Assembly (NCBI GenBank): GCA_951213105.1
Contig: OX578140.1
Coordinates: 33,013,518 to 33,077,517, forward strand
Length of the DNA: 64,000 nucleotides
Source of the DNA: Amaurobius ferox
Lineage: Eukaryota > Arthropoda > Arachnida > Araneae > Amaurobiidae
Reading direction: 5' to 3'
The translations under genes were made by a program, and so were the position numbers. The notes below the pieces were generated by a model that saw only the letters and a list, made by a program, of their open reading frames with translations, was not told where the DNA came from and made no database searches. Below, in pieces: positions 25,092-36,222 of the stretch (its first letter is position 1; each line of letters opens with the position of its first letter).

Positions 25092-26020
25092 AAAGATCAA
25101 TCATGCATAAAGCATTGATTATGAAACACTTTCCAACTTCAATGCAATTTTATATAAACATCTCTAAAATGCGATACATTCCTCGATAATATTTCTAATA
25201 TTATCACAATACTACATTAATTTATTATATTTGAAAATTTCATCAAAGAAAATGAATTTCATTCAAATGACGGTATTGAAATATAAATTGCCTAGTTTAA
25301 ACATCTCTAAAATCCGATACATTCCTCTGTAATATTTTAAAAATTATCATAATACTACAATAATTTATTACATTTGAAAGCTTCATCGAAAACAAATGAA
25401 CTTTATTCAAATGATGTCATCGAAATATATATCACAGCTCTATATAAAAGCAGCATTTCATTCATCACAATACTATAATAATTTATTTTATTTAAAAATT
25501 TGAAAAATTGTTATCTACCATATTTATTTTAAAATGTGAAACCTCTCTAATATATAAAACAATGAAACTCTTGGAAAGATATTTCTTATATAATATATAT
25601 CTTATTTCTTTCTAGAGGATATAGCAAAAGTCAGAATTTAATTGAATTTGTTTTTCTCCCTATATTAAATAATATTTATTTAAAAAAACTACCTAACACA
25701 TTATACTGAAATTTTTTTCTATATATTTTATGGGATAATTTGAATATTTCCTAAAACTTTCGAAGCAATCTGTGAATTTTAAATTCACTTAAAAAATGTT
25801 TGAAAAATTAAGTCCCATAAGGTTCAATGTATTTCACTTGTACAACCCGGGTTCAGTCCAAAACTAATTGGGTGATATTATTCATTTATATTCCCATAAG
25901 TCCCACAGACCGTCTGAAAAACATACTAAAATTTCATTTTGATAAAGTCATTTCTATGGCAGTTATTGTGCTAACAGACAGACAGAATGAACAAAGTCAT
26001 AAACACTTTTCAACTATGTT
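25092..26020 (-). repeat. Dispersed ~1.3-kb repeat, copy C
   Basis: Starts CAAGAAAGATCAATCATGCA like copy B and ends CAGAATGAACAAAGTCATAA. An extra 25275-25330 segment repeats its own start region, indicating an internal duplication. Confidence 0.7.
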
Positions 26021-26402
26021 GTAAAGTGTTAATAAAAGCGTTAAAATTGTATGGGACCCGTACTACTTATATACTCGAATATTAGAAGATATAACCTGTA
26101 TTAGTAGATTACAAGTATAAATTGAAACTGTCAATAAACCCGTAATTGATTAATTGATTCCAATATATGCCAGAATGAAAGCACTAAAATTATATGTGAA
26201 AATATATATATATATATATATCCCCATACTACTTATATTGTTGCAGATTAAAAAATATGCCTGTGTGTTAGTAGAAGATTACCCGTATTGAATGAATGAC
26301 ATGAAGGGGGGGGGGTCCAAGAGAGCCCAGCACATCGACCAAAGGTCTATTGTACTATCTCCACAAATGAAAAGTCCCTAAAAAAAAGAGAGACCAGTAG
26401 CT

Positions 26403-26635
26403 GAAGCAAAAATCAGCAGGCACTTGACAGGAATGTCTTGCAACTTCCAGGGCTCGATCACATGTCAAACTAAGTGTTCGATCTATGGGCGGAGAATACC
26501 TCACACTCACAGTGTATGTGTGCGGCAGTTTCTTTGCTGTAATTGCAGCCTCTACATAGCGAATCCATAATGATACCCATAATATTTAGGCATCTTTTAA
26601 GAGAGGGTGCAGTACCCAGTAAGGAGCCCAACAGC
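26403..26635 (-). pseudogene. Non-LTR ORF2 C-terminal cysteine motif, inverted copy
   Basis: The minus strand reads CRGCNYSKETAAHIHCECEV and FSAHRSNT, the same domain as 907-1125, with frameshifts afterwards. It represents a second insertion of the same element family in the opposite direction. Confidence 0.65.
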
Positions 26636-26639
26636 CCTT

Positions 26640-27484
26640 CTGATGCCAGTTCAACTGAGCTTGAATAATTCCTTTTGACGCATACTAGGGCACTTACAGT
26701 TAGATTACCCGTATTACAATATGCGTCTCAAAAATCTTTGCCAAAATAAAACAGATGACATAATATATTGGAAATATCAATAATCCTCTTAATCTCCTTA
26801 CCAGAATGCCATACTTGATTCCAATACATGCCAATATATGTCAAAATATATGCCAATATACCTGTACTATTTATACTTTTGTAGATTAGAAGATATATCC
26901 GTGCATTCCTAGAAGATTACTCATACAAAGTACAATGTGTGAGTTTCAACATTTTTTATCGCAATAAAACAATAGCGTAATAACTAATTAGATTTTGTAT
27001 GATAATTTTTAAAACAGCGATACACGCAAAGTCTGCATAAGACAATGTGTTCACATAAAATTATCATTTTACGATTCTTTCAAGAAACGATTTGTCTCTA
27101 TCACATGAATAACTGAAAAGCCAATTGACAATACAAATGATTTCTTTGAATAAAAATCTTTTATTTAACTTTTGTAAATCACTAATTTCTTTAAACACTC
27201 CACAATATATCCCTTTATATGCTACAAAAAATACAAAATGACTGAATACCCAAACTACAGAAATACCAGTATCTCTCTAAAATATAAAAGTATTCAGGAG
27301 TACCAGAAACACGAGAAAGTCTATGCCATGTGCAATATGTAAAGAGCCAGCTTAGTTTGTTTTACTCACAATTCTGGCTTCCACATAGAACCAAAATATC
27401 ATAAATACAAAACATTTGAACAAACCGAAGATCAACATTCTAGACTCATGATAAATTCAAATGTAGTGAATACTGCAAAGAATG
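26640..27484. other. Non-coding stretch
   Basis: AT-rich; short words such as CCAATATATGCCA recur near 26150 and 26830-26860. No gene. Confidence 0.5.
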
Positions 27485-28262
27485 TGCATTTTAAGTAAAG
27501 TTAAAATGCACAAATTACTTTGAAAATTTTAGGTAATATTTAAATTATTCCATAAAATATATAAAATAAAATTTAGCAAAATATGTACGGAAGTTTTTTA
27601 AATAAAAATTAAAGTAATAATTACACCCATATAATACAAAGAGATCAAGTGACCCACTTCAAAACAAAATATGGCATCTATCTTTTTTCCCAAAGAAAAA
27701 TTCGTGATTTTTAAAGTTCTTTTAAATTTATATTTAGTGATTTAGTGTTACATCCATCCTAAAACCGCTTTATTTTTGGTTTTTTTCTTTGCATCTATAT
27801 TCTGTACCAACACAATTACAAAAGTTTTCAGTTTAAACGATGATCAAACTTTGATTATTTCTACAACGAAACCTAACTTTAATAAATGTAAAATGTAAAC
27901 AAGTGATTGTAAGATGTATTATGTAAGAATTGCTGAATTTTTTTCACGCAAAATTATTTAACTTTGGAGTCTGGAATAAAAGTGATGAATGAAATGTTCA
28001 CTGTTTACATGGAGAGCCAGACTATTTTTATTTCGTTGACGTCATTTGAATAGAGTTTGAATGAAGTCTTAAGCATGGAGTTAGAAAGTACTACCTCTAT
28101 GGTTTTAATTTTTCAAGCAAAATAAATTATTATAGTTCTAAATAAAATAATGTAGTTATAATAATTAAAAAAATATCGCCACTGAATGTATCATATTTTA
28201 GAGATGTTTAAATAAAATTACAGTTGGAATGTGTTTTATAAATGATTGATCTTTCTTGTATT
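27485..28262 (+). repeat. Dispersed ~1.3-kb repeat, copy D (partial)
   Basis: Same order of landmarks as copy A from the TTGAAAATTTTAGGTAATATT region to GATTGATCTTTCTTG, but missing the CTGT-repeat end. A short second partial match follows at about 28430-28665. Confidence 0.65.
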
Positions 28263-29296
28263 TATATTTAGTGTTGCATATTGTTGCGATGTGTTTAAAA
28301 ACTTTAAACTCATCATAACACCTTAATTTATTTTCAACAGAAAGCTATCTTTTGCAAGTTGCATATGTATATTTATATTTAGTATATTTATATGTAGTGT
28401 ATATATATTTTATAGTCTTATATATATTTATATTTAGTGGTGCATCCGTCCTAAAACCGTTTTATTTTTGCATATTATCTGTGTTTCTAAATTCTATGCC
28501 TATGCAATTACAATATTTTTTATTTTAAATGATCATTAAACTTTGATTATTTCTTCCACGAAGCCTAATTTTAACATATGCAAAATGTAAACAAAATAAG
28601 CGATTGTAAGATGAGTTATATAAGAATTGCTGAATTTTTTAATGCAAAATTATTTAGCTCTGCAATTTTACTCGATCCATTGTACATGCGGTAATATCTT
28701 TTAATTTTGCTATCTGGTTGCATTGAATAAGATGTTTTAATGATTTTCATGTATTAATAAAGTAATTTGTTTAAAAATATATTTACCTAAAGTTTTGTTT
28801 TGTATGTTTTGGCAAAATTTGCTATACTCAGCTGTTGGAACCCTATATTTGCAAATATTATTTGTTAAAATATGAGCTTTAAATGTTTTGTACCATTTAT
28901 TAGTTACTAATTTTTGAAATATCATGATAATCTAATTTTATACCACCAATACCTTGCTTAATACTTTGTGGTTATTGTGATCCACATATAGTATATGCAT
29001 GGCCTCTTTTAGGCGCATTGCACCCCCCCCCCCCAACAAGTCCATCCCCTCCTCTTCCTCCTTCTCCACCCTTTCCTTCCTAAATTAAAAGCTTAATTAG
29101 TGAATCACCAATTTATTACAGTTGGTTTAAAAAATAACAAATGGGACAGATGTTTTGAATTATTTTTAGATTTCTTACGTTGGCGTTAAACATATTTGAA
29201 TAGTAAAAAAGATTTAGTTCATCAAATAATATATACTCTGCATATATCATAAAAGAGTCTTTCTCATCGTTTTTACTTTCAGGTTGTTTACACTTT
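28263..29296. other. Non-coding stretch
   Basis: Contains a C tract near 29022-29034 and a TATATTTAGT-type local repeat at 28375-28440. No gene. Confidence 0.5.
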
Positions 29297-29545
29297 TCAA
29301 CGCTGCTTGGTTTTAGAAAAGTTATCTAATACTTCTTGAAAGTTGAGTGTAGATGTTGGGTCGCTTTCAATTGCCAGAATAGCCACAGCGTTCAAATTGA
29401 CATCGCCCATGGAGTTTCTTTGGTAGTTTTTGACATGTTTCAAAGTCGAAAATGTACGTTTCCCTGCAAAATTTGTGACAGCCATACTTGCCACTATTCT
29501 GAGATTAGTGTCCATGTATGGAAAATGCTTTGCAAATTACCATCT
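29297..29545 (-). pseudogene. hAT transposase dimerisation domain, separate element
   Basis: The minus strand reads MDTNLRIVASMAVTNFAGKR then TFSTLKHVKNYQRNSMGD and LNAVAILAIE, a well-kept hAT C-terminal dimerisation domain. It is unlike the copy in the 24-kb element. No upstream catalytic region remains. About 72 codons are open, ending at TGA 29297. Confidence 0.75.
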
Positions 29546-29876
29546 TTAACAATGTGTAAAAGATAGGAAAAGGACAGATATTAATGTACATGAGCATTTC
29601 TTGTTTTTGTATTTATTACTGCTTAGATTCGAAGCGCATGGTATTTCTATGAAACATAAAAGATCCTTTATGTTTTTACGCCTTTAAAAATTTTTGCACT
29701 TTAGGCACGGGCCTAGTCAGTCTAATGGGAAATATGGGCCTGTATATATGACAACTTACATCATTTATATATAGCTATAGTAAATGTATCTCATTTGTCT
29801 TGCTCTTTTATTACATATAGGTGATACCATCTTGAATTGTGAACACCTGAACCTCCTTGTTGATGATGTGGTGACA

Positions 29877-29960
29877 ACTTATGGTATAACCGGCCGTCCA
29901 TTAAGTTGCTCTTAGTCCTACGATGAGTCGGTCAGCCTGGGCTTTCGACTTATGGTATAA
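29877..29960 (+). mobile_element. 58-bp hairpin insertion, copy 1
   Basis: A 58-bp insertion (29890-29947) is flanked by the perfect 13-bp direct repeat ACTTATGGTATAA (29877-29889 and 29948-29960). It starts CCGGCC and ends GGGCTTTCG. The first ten and last bases before the tail can form a stem with a single bulged T (8 of 10 pairs here), enclosing a second hairpin. It matches three other insertions in this window. Confidence 0.8.
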
Positions 29961-31348
29961 AAATTCTTAAAGACAGATTTTTGATGTTATTTGCTGTATT
30001 TTTTCTATTGAATATAAAGTACCCAAAATGCGTGTCTGCCACATTGGAAATCATTCAAAAAGGTAAGTTTTTCCATAAAACTTAATATATAACTATAAAA
30101 ATCTATATTAAATTATAATAATGCTCTAATATGTTTCTAATGCAGCTAAATCATTCTAAGTGCCTAAATAAATAATAGAAATTTTATAATATTGCTTTGA
30201 AACTATAACTTCATTTTCATAAAAACCGGATATATTTTTTCATGTCTAGTGGGAGATTTTTTTCTTCTGGGTATTTGATACTTAATAATGTGTTAGGGGC
30301 TTAACTGCATTACATAAATAAAAATGCAAAAATAATGTATATGAATAATATATTCTCACTTCATGGTAGTGTGCATCTCTGTGTGGTTGTGTCTATTCGA
30401 TATCTCATTAGAAAGATTCTGACCTACTTCCTACGAATGTGAACAAAATTACTCAAATTCAAGAATGGTTTAGGCTTAAGATTTAATAATATTTTAATAT
30501 AACAAATTAAATTATGAATCAAAATACTAGGCATGCTACAGTACAACAGATAAATTGGCAATTATGACGACCAGCTCTCTTACAGTGCCATTATCTGGCA
30601 AATGTACGAGAAAGAGATAAGAAACAATTCCCGTATACCTTATACTTCACATGTATGATGTGATGCAAGAAAGTTCATTTATAATATTCAATTGGTCGGA
30701 CTTACTAAAATTTATGCAAATATTTGATGAAAAATAAAAATACTTAAATGTCACTACTGATGTTATTATATGGATATAAATTTGAATTATTTTTCAGATG
30801 TTTGTACTTTATCAACCCAGGTCGTGGAACAAAATCAAATGAAAAGGCAAAGGATGTTGTTCAACAACAAGTGAACATTCCATTTCAAATTTTAAATTGT
30901 TGTAATTTCTTTTATGTCTGTGTCATTTAAAAAAAAAAGTACCCTTTTGATGTCCAACACTTTTTATTTTTATTTTTCTCTCATATTTATTCCGAAATAA
31001 AATTTGAAACATCAAATGCTGTTCAACCAGACTTCTAGATGAAGAATTCTAGCTTTCGAAGTTCCTAACATCTTGAAGAAGAGAAAGATGTATAAATTTG
31101 TCAGCACAATGTGAGGTTATGTGCTTTCAGTCTACAAGCTTGATTCTGTTTCAAATTAATATTTTGCTATTTCAATTTTTAGCATTGATTCCTTTTAGTA
31201 TTTGTATGATTAACTCTGTACTTTCAACAAACTCTGGTGTTAAACCTTTTAGTAACGCTTGCAAAGAATATTGCATAACTGAAAAAACTCTCAATTTCAA
31301 CTTTGGCATTTAATACTAGCAGTAACATCATAATATGAGTATTTATTA
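29961..31348. other. Non-coding stretch
   Basis: AT-rich with no recognised gene or repeat. Confidence 0.5.
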
Positions 31349-31441
31349 CACAGCTTTTATTAGCCTTCCCGGCCGTCCAAATAGATACTCTAAGTCCTCT
31401 GGACGAGTCGGACGGCCTGGGGCTTTCACAGCTTTTATTAG
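31349..31441 (+). mobile_element. 63-bp hairpin insertion, copy 2
   Basis: The insertion 31364-31426 lies between two 15-bp repeats CACAGCTTTTATTAG (31349-31363, 31427-31441). After five extra bases it starts CCGGCCGTCC (31369) and its 3' side is GGACGGCCTGG then GGCTTT. All ten stem pairs form with one bulged T. An inner GTCC/GGAC hairpin with a TCT loop sits on an ACTC/GAGT stem, with TAA bulged on the 5' side. Confidence 0.85.
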
Positions 31442-33113
31442 GGAATTTTGTAAAGTTCTTTACTTTTTGGCATTTTTACAGCTGTTGGCTGCAGAGAGGC
31501 TAATGCTACTAAGTTGCATATCAGGATGCATAGAGAACAGGATTCGCTAAAGCTGTATGATGTTGTGTTTACAGAGTTTAGTCATTGTTTTTGGTGGATT
31601 TTGATGCATCTCTGTTAAATGAAGCATTTGCATGTATTAATATGTGAATGACATGTAATAAGTAAAGCAAATTTGCAGTCAACAATATTTTTTCTTAATT
31701 GTGTATCACACTTTTAACATAAATATTTAAGATTTTATCACAGAAAGCAGATTTTGTATCATCAACAGTGATGCAATGCCAGTTATTTTACTCCCTGATT
31801 TGCTATTTTGCTTTTAAAATAATTGTTGATATTGAGACATATTTTATGGCACATAATTATCTAAATGCAAATTCCTCAATAGTATTTTAATGTTTAAATA
31901 AACCTTTTTTGAGGAATATTATGTTGCTATAGGTAAATAACTTTCTAATGACATAGCACATATTACTACATATAATTTTTTTTTAAACTGGGGGAGGGGG
32001 GACTCTTGTTAAATTTCTTAAGCATTTCAGTAATCATTTATGAAACACCTGCAATGTAACTTTTGATTTTCCAATTAATATTGTAAGGATCTCATTCTGC
32101 CTTATAGTTTAAAACTTCCTCATTTTCTAGCATCAAAATTCTAAAAAAATTTCTTAACTTTCTATCTAAAATTTTCAGATAATTCACTATGGTCCTTGAT
32201 ATTTTATTAAAATATTTTTATTATAAATATATCATAAAAGTTTTGCATTTAATATTTTTGCCCTTGATTTTGTCAAACACTTCATTGTCCTGTATTTAAT
32301 TTTCCGTTTAAAGGGAGTACAGATGCTTCAATTGTTTATACAAAAATAACTGACAATTTAACAGTTTCCACATGTACTCTTTTTTTTCAAAATGAATCCG
32401 TAGATTTTGGCACAATCAATTATTGCATAAAATTGTGTATTAGTTTAAAAAGTTGTTTGGATTTGAAAGTTGAACTTATTGAATTTTGAGTTATAAACAT
32501 CTCAATAGATGGGAATACGGCACCAGCATATCTATCAGATGTGTAGTGTATCAACTATTATATCAGAAAAATGTATGAGATTATGATAATTCAGAACTTC
32601 TATAACTGGGAGTTTTGATAAGCTGAAAAATTTTGCTCCCTGAGCAAAATGTATAATTTCAAATAGCTTAGATAACTTTAGGCCTATATGTACAAGCAAG
32701 AAAGAAATATTTTCCATGGGAAAAAATAGCATTTCTTACAAATAAGATTAAAATGTCGAATGCATTTCAATGGGTCACTTCTCAACATTGACCAGTCCTG
32801 GTGTATTATTTTCGAAACTAGGCTTGCACAATTTATACACATACACATAGGGGAGGGCAAAAGGGGGAACTTGCACCCACCAAACTCCAGGATGTTAACG
32901 GTCACAAAGACAGGGATCAAGCTTGTCGGTGTATATTTTATTCTGGAGTTTGTCCTCCTCTGGAAAAAGTTCTATGGTACCCATATACATGCTAAAATAG
33001 ATCTACTGTTCTCTCTGATAATGACACAAATTCGATAGAGGTGTATACAACTTCCTTTTAAGATCACATATGTAGCTGAAGTCAAAGCAGTTAGAATTGT
33101 CAAAACTACATAT
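31442..33113. other. Non-coding stretch
   Basis: AT-rich; no gene, RNA or repeat family seen. The open frame at 32760-33038 has no motif and overlaps an unrelated minus frame. Confidence 0.5.
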
Positions 33114-33166
33114 CTAAATTATTAAATAAGAATTATCTTAAAGATAATTCTAATTTAATAATTTAG
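33114..33166. repeat. Near-perfect 26-bp palindrome
   Basis: Arms 33114-33139 and 33141-33166 are reverse complements with one mismatch and a single A between them. Such cruciform-type palindromes in AT-rich DNA are often fold-back element ends. Confidence 0.8.
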
Positions 33167-33499
33167 AAAATCTAACCATTGCTTATTGAATTTCCAATTA
33201 TTTTATTAGAATTTAATTTTAATTATGTCTAATAAATAATTTATTAATGCTGTATACAATTGAAAGTATATTTCTTTAAACTGAAAAATTACAAATTAAA
33301 TTTAATTTTTCTCCAATATATCTACTCTATATATTTTACAGAGGATAATAAATGCAGTATGGAAATATATTGGTTTAAAAAAAATAAATTCATTAAAATA
33401 TAGCATTGTATGTAAAATGTTTTAAACTTGCATTAGGTTTAAAATAATTAGGCAGAATGTGTGATAAATAGTCATATTCTAAAGTATTTTTGTAATGTT

Positions 33500-34235
33500 C
33501 GCGATGTAAAAAGTTGTTAATACTGTAAAATATTTGCAGCAGTAGTAAAATTTGCAGTAAAAAATTTTATTAACATAATGCAAAAAAAAAAAACTTGGTT
33601 AATATGCTTATCAGCTATTTAAAAATATCCTGTCAAAATTAGACATTTTTTTTAACATTTAAAGTATAAAATGTGTAGTAGAATTTTACAAAAATACAGT
33701 TAAATTTATTATGTGAAACACTATAAAAATACAGTAAAATGTACAATAGAAGAGTACTGTAAAATATACAGTATAAAGCAATGTATATATAAAATACAAT
33801 AAAAAGTGCAGTAGAATTTTACAGGCGTACTGTAGAAAATAAAGTATAGAGCACTGTAAAAATAATTTTTTTCTAAAATTTACAGTATAAAACGCTGTAA
33901 AAAATACAGCAAAAAGTGCAGTAGAATTTTACAGAAGTACTGTAAAATTTACAGTTGAAAGCATTGTAAAAGTACAGTAAAAATTGCTGTAAAAATTACA
34001 ATTTTATGTAAAATTTACAGTAAAAATACAGCAAAAAGTGCAGTAGAATTGTAAAATTTACAATTTAAAGCATTGTAAAAAAATACAGAAAAAACTGTTG
34101 CAAAATTTACAGTAATAAACACTGTAAATTACAGTAAAAAGTGTAGTGGAATTTTACAGTAGTACTGTAAAATTTACAGCAAAATGTCGTGGCACCCAAA
34201 TTGCCAGAACTTCTTGTTGTAAATTTAACAGTGCT
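33500..34235. repeat. ACAGTAAA-rich degenerate simple repeat
   Basis: Words such as TACAGTAAAA, AAATTTACAGTA and GTGCAGTAGAATTTTACAG recur every 20-40 bp in both orientations (AAATTTACAGT and its complement interleave). The array stops where IS110-like coding sequence begins. Confidence 0.8.
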
Positions 34236-34249
34236 TTTTTTTTTTACAG

Positions 34250-34592
34250 TGCAGTAGCAATGACATTCAAAGCTACAATAAATGATCCATATAGGTTTGA
34301 GAAATCTGATGCAGTTGGAGCATATATGGGGTTGACACCTAGGCAATATGCTTCTGGAGAAGTTGACCGACATGGTAGTATATCAAAAATGGGTCCCGTG
34401 GAATGTAGAAGTATGTTGTATGAAGCTGCACAAGTCTTACTCACAATCAGTATGAAAAATTTTAAGTTGAGAAGCTGGGAATTGAAGCTTGCGAAGAAAA
34501 AAGGGATGAAAAAAGCAATTATAACAGTAGCAAGAAAATTAGCTGTAATTATGCATAGAATGTTAGTCAATAAAATAGAATTTTGTTATTAG
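34250..34592 (+). pseudogene. IS110-family transposase, C-terminal part
   Basis: The frame reads AMTFKATINDPYRFEKSDAV, then GAYMGLTPRQYASGEVDRHG and SISKMGP, continuing to ARKLAVIMHRMLVN and TAG at 34590. This is the C-terminal (Transposase_20, helix-hairpin-helix and Ser-containing) domain of bacterial IS110 transposases, which pair it with an N-terminal RuvC-like DEDD domain. That N-terminal half is missing: upstream lies the ACAGTAAA repeat. The ~110 codons kept are open and well conserved. It marks the left edge of a bacterial-type block. IS110 elements are common in endosymbionts such as Wolbachia and Rickettsiales relatives. Confidence 0.88.
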
Positions 34593-34891
34593 AAAATGTA
34601 GGAACATGAAACAATTTTATTCAAGGCAATAATGCTGATGGAAGGGATAAGAAAGACCGTTGGGTGAAGCTTTTAGACTTCGTTAAAAACATGTTGCCGT
34701 CCACTTCCGCCTAACAAGTATAATGCGGCTCAACAAATTTATTGTCATCTCAAACCACGGAGAGAACCATTGAAAGCATGCTACTTTTAACTTATGCAAA
34801 ATTACCAAGGATTATAGAGAAGATATGTTGTTTTGATTTGTGTGAAAATTATTGTTGACTTATGTGCAATTAAAGAACCAACGGTTATTAC
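34593..34891. other. Gap between IS110 and Rpn fragments
   Basis: One open stretch reads GNNADGRDKKDRWVKLLDFV but I do not recognise it. It may belong to the Rpn-like gene that follows. Confidence 0.35.
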
Positions 34892-35324
34892 TTAAAAGAT
34901 TTTTAATTCGTCTTCATTGAGTTGCCTAAATTTACAAAGTAGAGCAACTAGAGAGTACAGTAGAGTGCTGGTGCTTTTTTTTTTAAGTACGCAGAAGATA
35001 CTACAGATGAAGACCTAAAAGATATTGCAAAAAAATTACCAATAATAAAGCTAGCATATGATGCATTAGACAAGTGACAAGTTTAGTTGGGAAGAAGAGG
35101 ATCTAGCAGCATACGAAGAAAGAGTATTGAGTGTACAGAAAGAAGCTGCTATTTGGGAATGACTTGATGATGCTACTGAAAAAGGCATCCAAATCGGTCA
35201 TGAAAAAGGCAGAAAAGAAAGGGAAATTGAAGTCGTAAAGAATCTACTTAAAGCAGGAGTTTCTATTGATATTATAACTTAAACTACTGGTCTTACAGTT
35301 GATGAAGTTAAAGACTTAAGCTGA
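34892..35324 (+). pseudogene. Rpn-family PD-(D/E)XK nuclease/putative transposase, broken
   Basis: Segments in shifting frames match the bacterial Rpn (recombination-promoting nuclease) family: FVFIELPKFTK (34907-34939), KYAEDTTDEDLKDIAKKLPI (from 34985), KFSWEEEDLAAYEERVL after a frameshift near 35073, and the repetitive helical tail EKGIQIGHEKGRKEREIEVV followed by KNLLKAGVSIDIIT and TTGLTVDEVKDLS. Stops interrupt at 34904, 35161 and 35279. The N-terminal nuclease core is missing. The family is abundant in Rickettsiales and related endosymbionts, and its members act as mobile endonucleases. Confidence 0.85.
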
Positions 35325-35344
35325 TTCTATCATTGGATGTTTAG

Positions 35345-35878
35345 ATGAGCATCTTTATACTAGATGAAAACCCAGCAATTGCAGCACAAATGTTGTGTGA
35401 TAAGCATATAGTAAAAATGCCATTAAAAACTGCTCAATTATTGAGTAATGTTTTTTCAACAGCATTGAAAGTGCCAAATCCTTTTATCAGTATCATAAAT
35501 CAGAATATAGAAGTCCCATATAAACTGACTCACAACAATCATCATTGTTCTTTGTGGGCTAAGCAATCGAAAGGGAATTTTTGTTGGTTGATAGAGTACG
35601 GAAAAGAATTATGTAAAGAGTATACTTAGCGATACAAAAGAAAGCATAAATCAGAGGAAGTAATAAATTGGTGTGATAGCAATAAGGATTTACTCATTTT
35701 TCGATCAACTGATATGCAAGCTTTTATACAAGCACTGCAGAATCAGTATAAATGCAGCAGTACTGTGGAAGCTTATAGGAGATATTATCTCAAGGAAAAG
35801 ATGAGATATGCTAAGTGGGAAAATGGCAGAGAAGCACCAGATTGGAAATCCTGCTACACAATACCAAAGCTAATATAG
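35345..35878 (+). pseudogene. Phage-type conserved protein with one internal stop
   Basis: The frame begins MSIFILDENPAIAAQMLCDK and continues HIVKMPLKTAQLL, with THNNHHCSLWAKQSKGNFCW before TAG at 35627. Read past that stop, the same frame stays open for 82 more codons and ends with YRRYYLKEKMRYAKWENGRE and APDW. This D-x-DP..AA..CDKH..KM layout with a Trp-rich tail is a family of phage and bacterial proteins of unsettled function, sometimes annotated as pyrimidine-dimer glycosylase-like. Apart from the one TAG the gene looks complete at about 177 codons. It lies between two Rpn-type fragments. Confidence 0.7.
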
Positions 35879-35881
35879 ATC

Positions 35882-36058
35882 ATGAATAGAGAGGCCATCC
35901 AAATCAGACATGAAAAAGGCAGAGAAGAGGGCGAAAAACAGGCTAAAATAGCAGTGGTTAAAAACCTACTTAAAGCTGGCGTATCTGTCGACTTGATAGC
36001 TGAATCTACTGGTCTCCCTCAAGCTGAAATTGCGCAACTCAGGGAAGAAATAGCTTAA
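35882..36058 (+). pseudogene. Rpn-family C-terminal tail, second copy
   Basis: Starting at an ATG, 58 codons read EAIQIRHEKGREEGEKQAKI, then VVKNLLKAGVSVDLIAESTG and LPQAEIAQLREEI, the helical tail of Rpn-family proteins. It is homologous to 35183-35324 but distinct in sequence. The catalytic domain is absent, so it is a fragment even though the frame is open. Confidence 0.75.
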
Positions 36059-36222
36059 AAACTTGGTGATCTTGTTAGTTGATTATCTATTATTGCATCA
36101 CTGAAGTAAGTTTCAGGGTTATCATCTATTCCATCAGTAGTTTCTTGTCCGTTTTCGTTCTGGTACTCTTCGGAGTTTTTCTTTTAAGCTTTAGAATCAC
36201 CTTATTGTAGACTATCTAAATT

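Noticed and set aside
29890..29947. Hammerhead ribozyme reading of the tiny insertions
   Set aside because: The GATGAG and stem layout is suggestive, but the conserved CUGAnGA and GAAA core strands are not present.
32684..33038. Opposed frames near 32.7-33.0 kb
   Set aside because: They overlap on both strands and neither has motif or codon evidence.
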